A DNA stretch of 64,000 bases, from the NCBI GenBank assembly GCA_963768715.1, contig CAVYJC010000007.1, forward strand, positions 496,001 to 560,000. The letters are read 5' to 3'. The translations under genes were made by a program, and so were the position numbers. Below, piece by piece: positions 63,982 through 64,000 of this stretch. How positions within the stretch are numbered: position 1 is the first letter of the stretch; every line of letters starts with the position of its first letter. The DNA is from DATKEJ01 sp963768715 (GTDB lineage: Bacteria > Bacteroidota > Rhodothermia > Rhodothermales > DATKEJ01). The notes under the pieces are model-generated. The model did no database searches. It saw nothing but the letters and a program-made list of their open reading frames with translations, and was not told the origin of the DNA.

Positions 63982-64000
63982 AGACGTACACAACGACGCT
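63978..64000 (+). CDS. Start of a further gene of the corrinoid locus (truncated by window end)
   Basis: GTG at 63978 overlaps the corrinoid gene's TGA (GTGA) and opens a frame reading (V/M)KTYTTT before the window ends. The coupling suggests another corrinoid-pathway gene; identity cannot be read. Confidence 0.45.

Noticed and set aside
1..64000. tRNA, rRNA or transposase genes
   Set aside because: None could be recognised on either strand by reading. A covariance-model scan could still reveal a tRNA that I missed.

Overview
The window reads as a GC-rich (by eye) chromosome segment from a Gram-negative, anaerobe-capable bacterium of the FCB group (Bacteroidota, Rhodothermota, Chlorobiota, KSB1 and relatives). 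Supporting signs are several secreted proteins with type IX-style C-terminal sorting domains built on an NYPNPFNPSTT-like motif, a dockerin-like ending, a DUF1501/DUF1800 pair, a complete Rnf operon, 2-oxoacid:ferredoxin oxidoreductase genes and corrinoid methyltransferase genes. The exact phylum cannot be fixed from sequence reading alone. I saw no rRNA, tRNA, CRISPR array or intact insertion sequence.

Layout. 1-12527: uronate-polysaccharide utilisation. It holds the end of a secreted protein, a large secreted protein of unknown class, a GH105 unsaturated uronyl hydrolase, a GH2 beta-glucuronidase-like enzyme and a sodium:solute symporter. On the opposite strand are a DUF4861 lipoprotein, KduD and a KduI/IolB-fold isomerase. 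Together these would cut oligosaccharides to uronates, import them and send them to 2-keto-3-deoxygluconate. 12745-15504: decayed secreted-protein genes (an orphan sorting domain and an arylsulfotransferase-like gene with three frameshifts). 15752-30849: one tightly packed operon, korA-korB-(PFOR-like 807 aa)-rnfB-(PFOR-like 1460 aa)-rnfC-D-G-E-A-(75-aa Cys protein). This is the most remarkable part of the window. Two large proteins descended from pyruvate:ferredoxin oxidoreductase, but lacking recognisable TPP motifs and proximal-cluster cysteines, are embedded in an Rnf operon behind an apparently catalytic KorAB. 30806-36624: hemerythrin, a Tat-exported mini tail-collar protein, and an ECF sigma/anti-sigma/Spy-like envelope or metal stress locus. 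36701-50857: mixed housekeeping and secreted genes (metalloprotease, PhyH dioxygenase, MtgA, FtsX-type ABC permease, CDF transporter, serine hydrolase, DUF1501/DUF1800, membrane HExxH protein). 50924-57757: surface-glycan genes (cupin, two GT4, CDP-glycerol phosphotransferase-like, flippase, GT2). 57854-64000: Svf1-like lipocalin protein, then a corrinoid methyl-transfer locus (two UroD-family methyltransferases, RACo-type activator, corrinoid protein and the start of a further gene).

Two genome-wide themes appear. First, many intergenic gaps carry short arrays of degenerate 7-bp tandem repeats. The unit differs from gap to gap, the period is always seven, and several arrays begin directly at a stop codon. 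Second, five otherwise well-preserved genes (arylsulfotransferase-like, korA, FtsX permease, DUF1800, HExxH membrane protein) show single-base frameshifts, so either the assembly carries indel errors or these genes are freshly broken.
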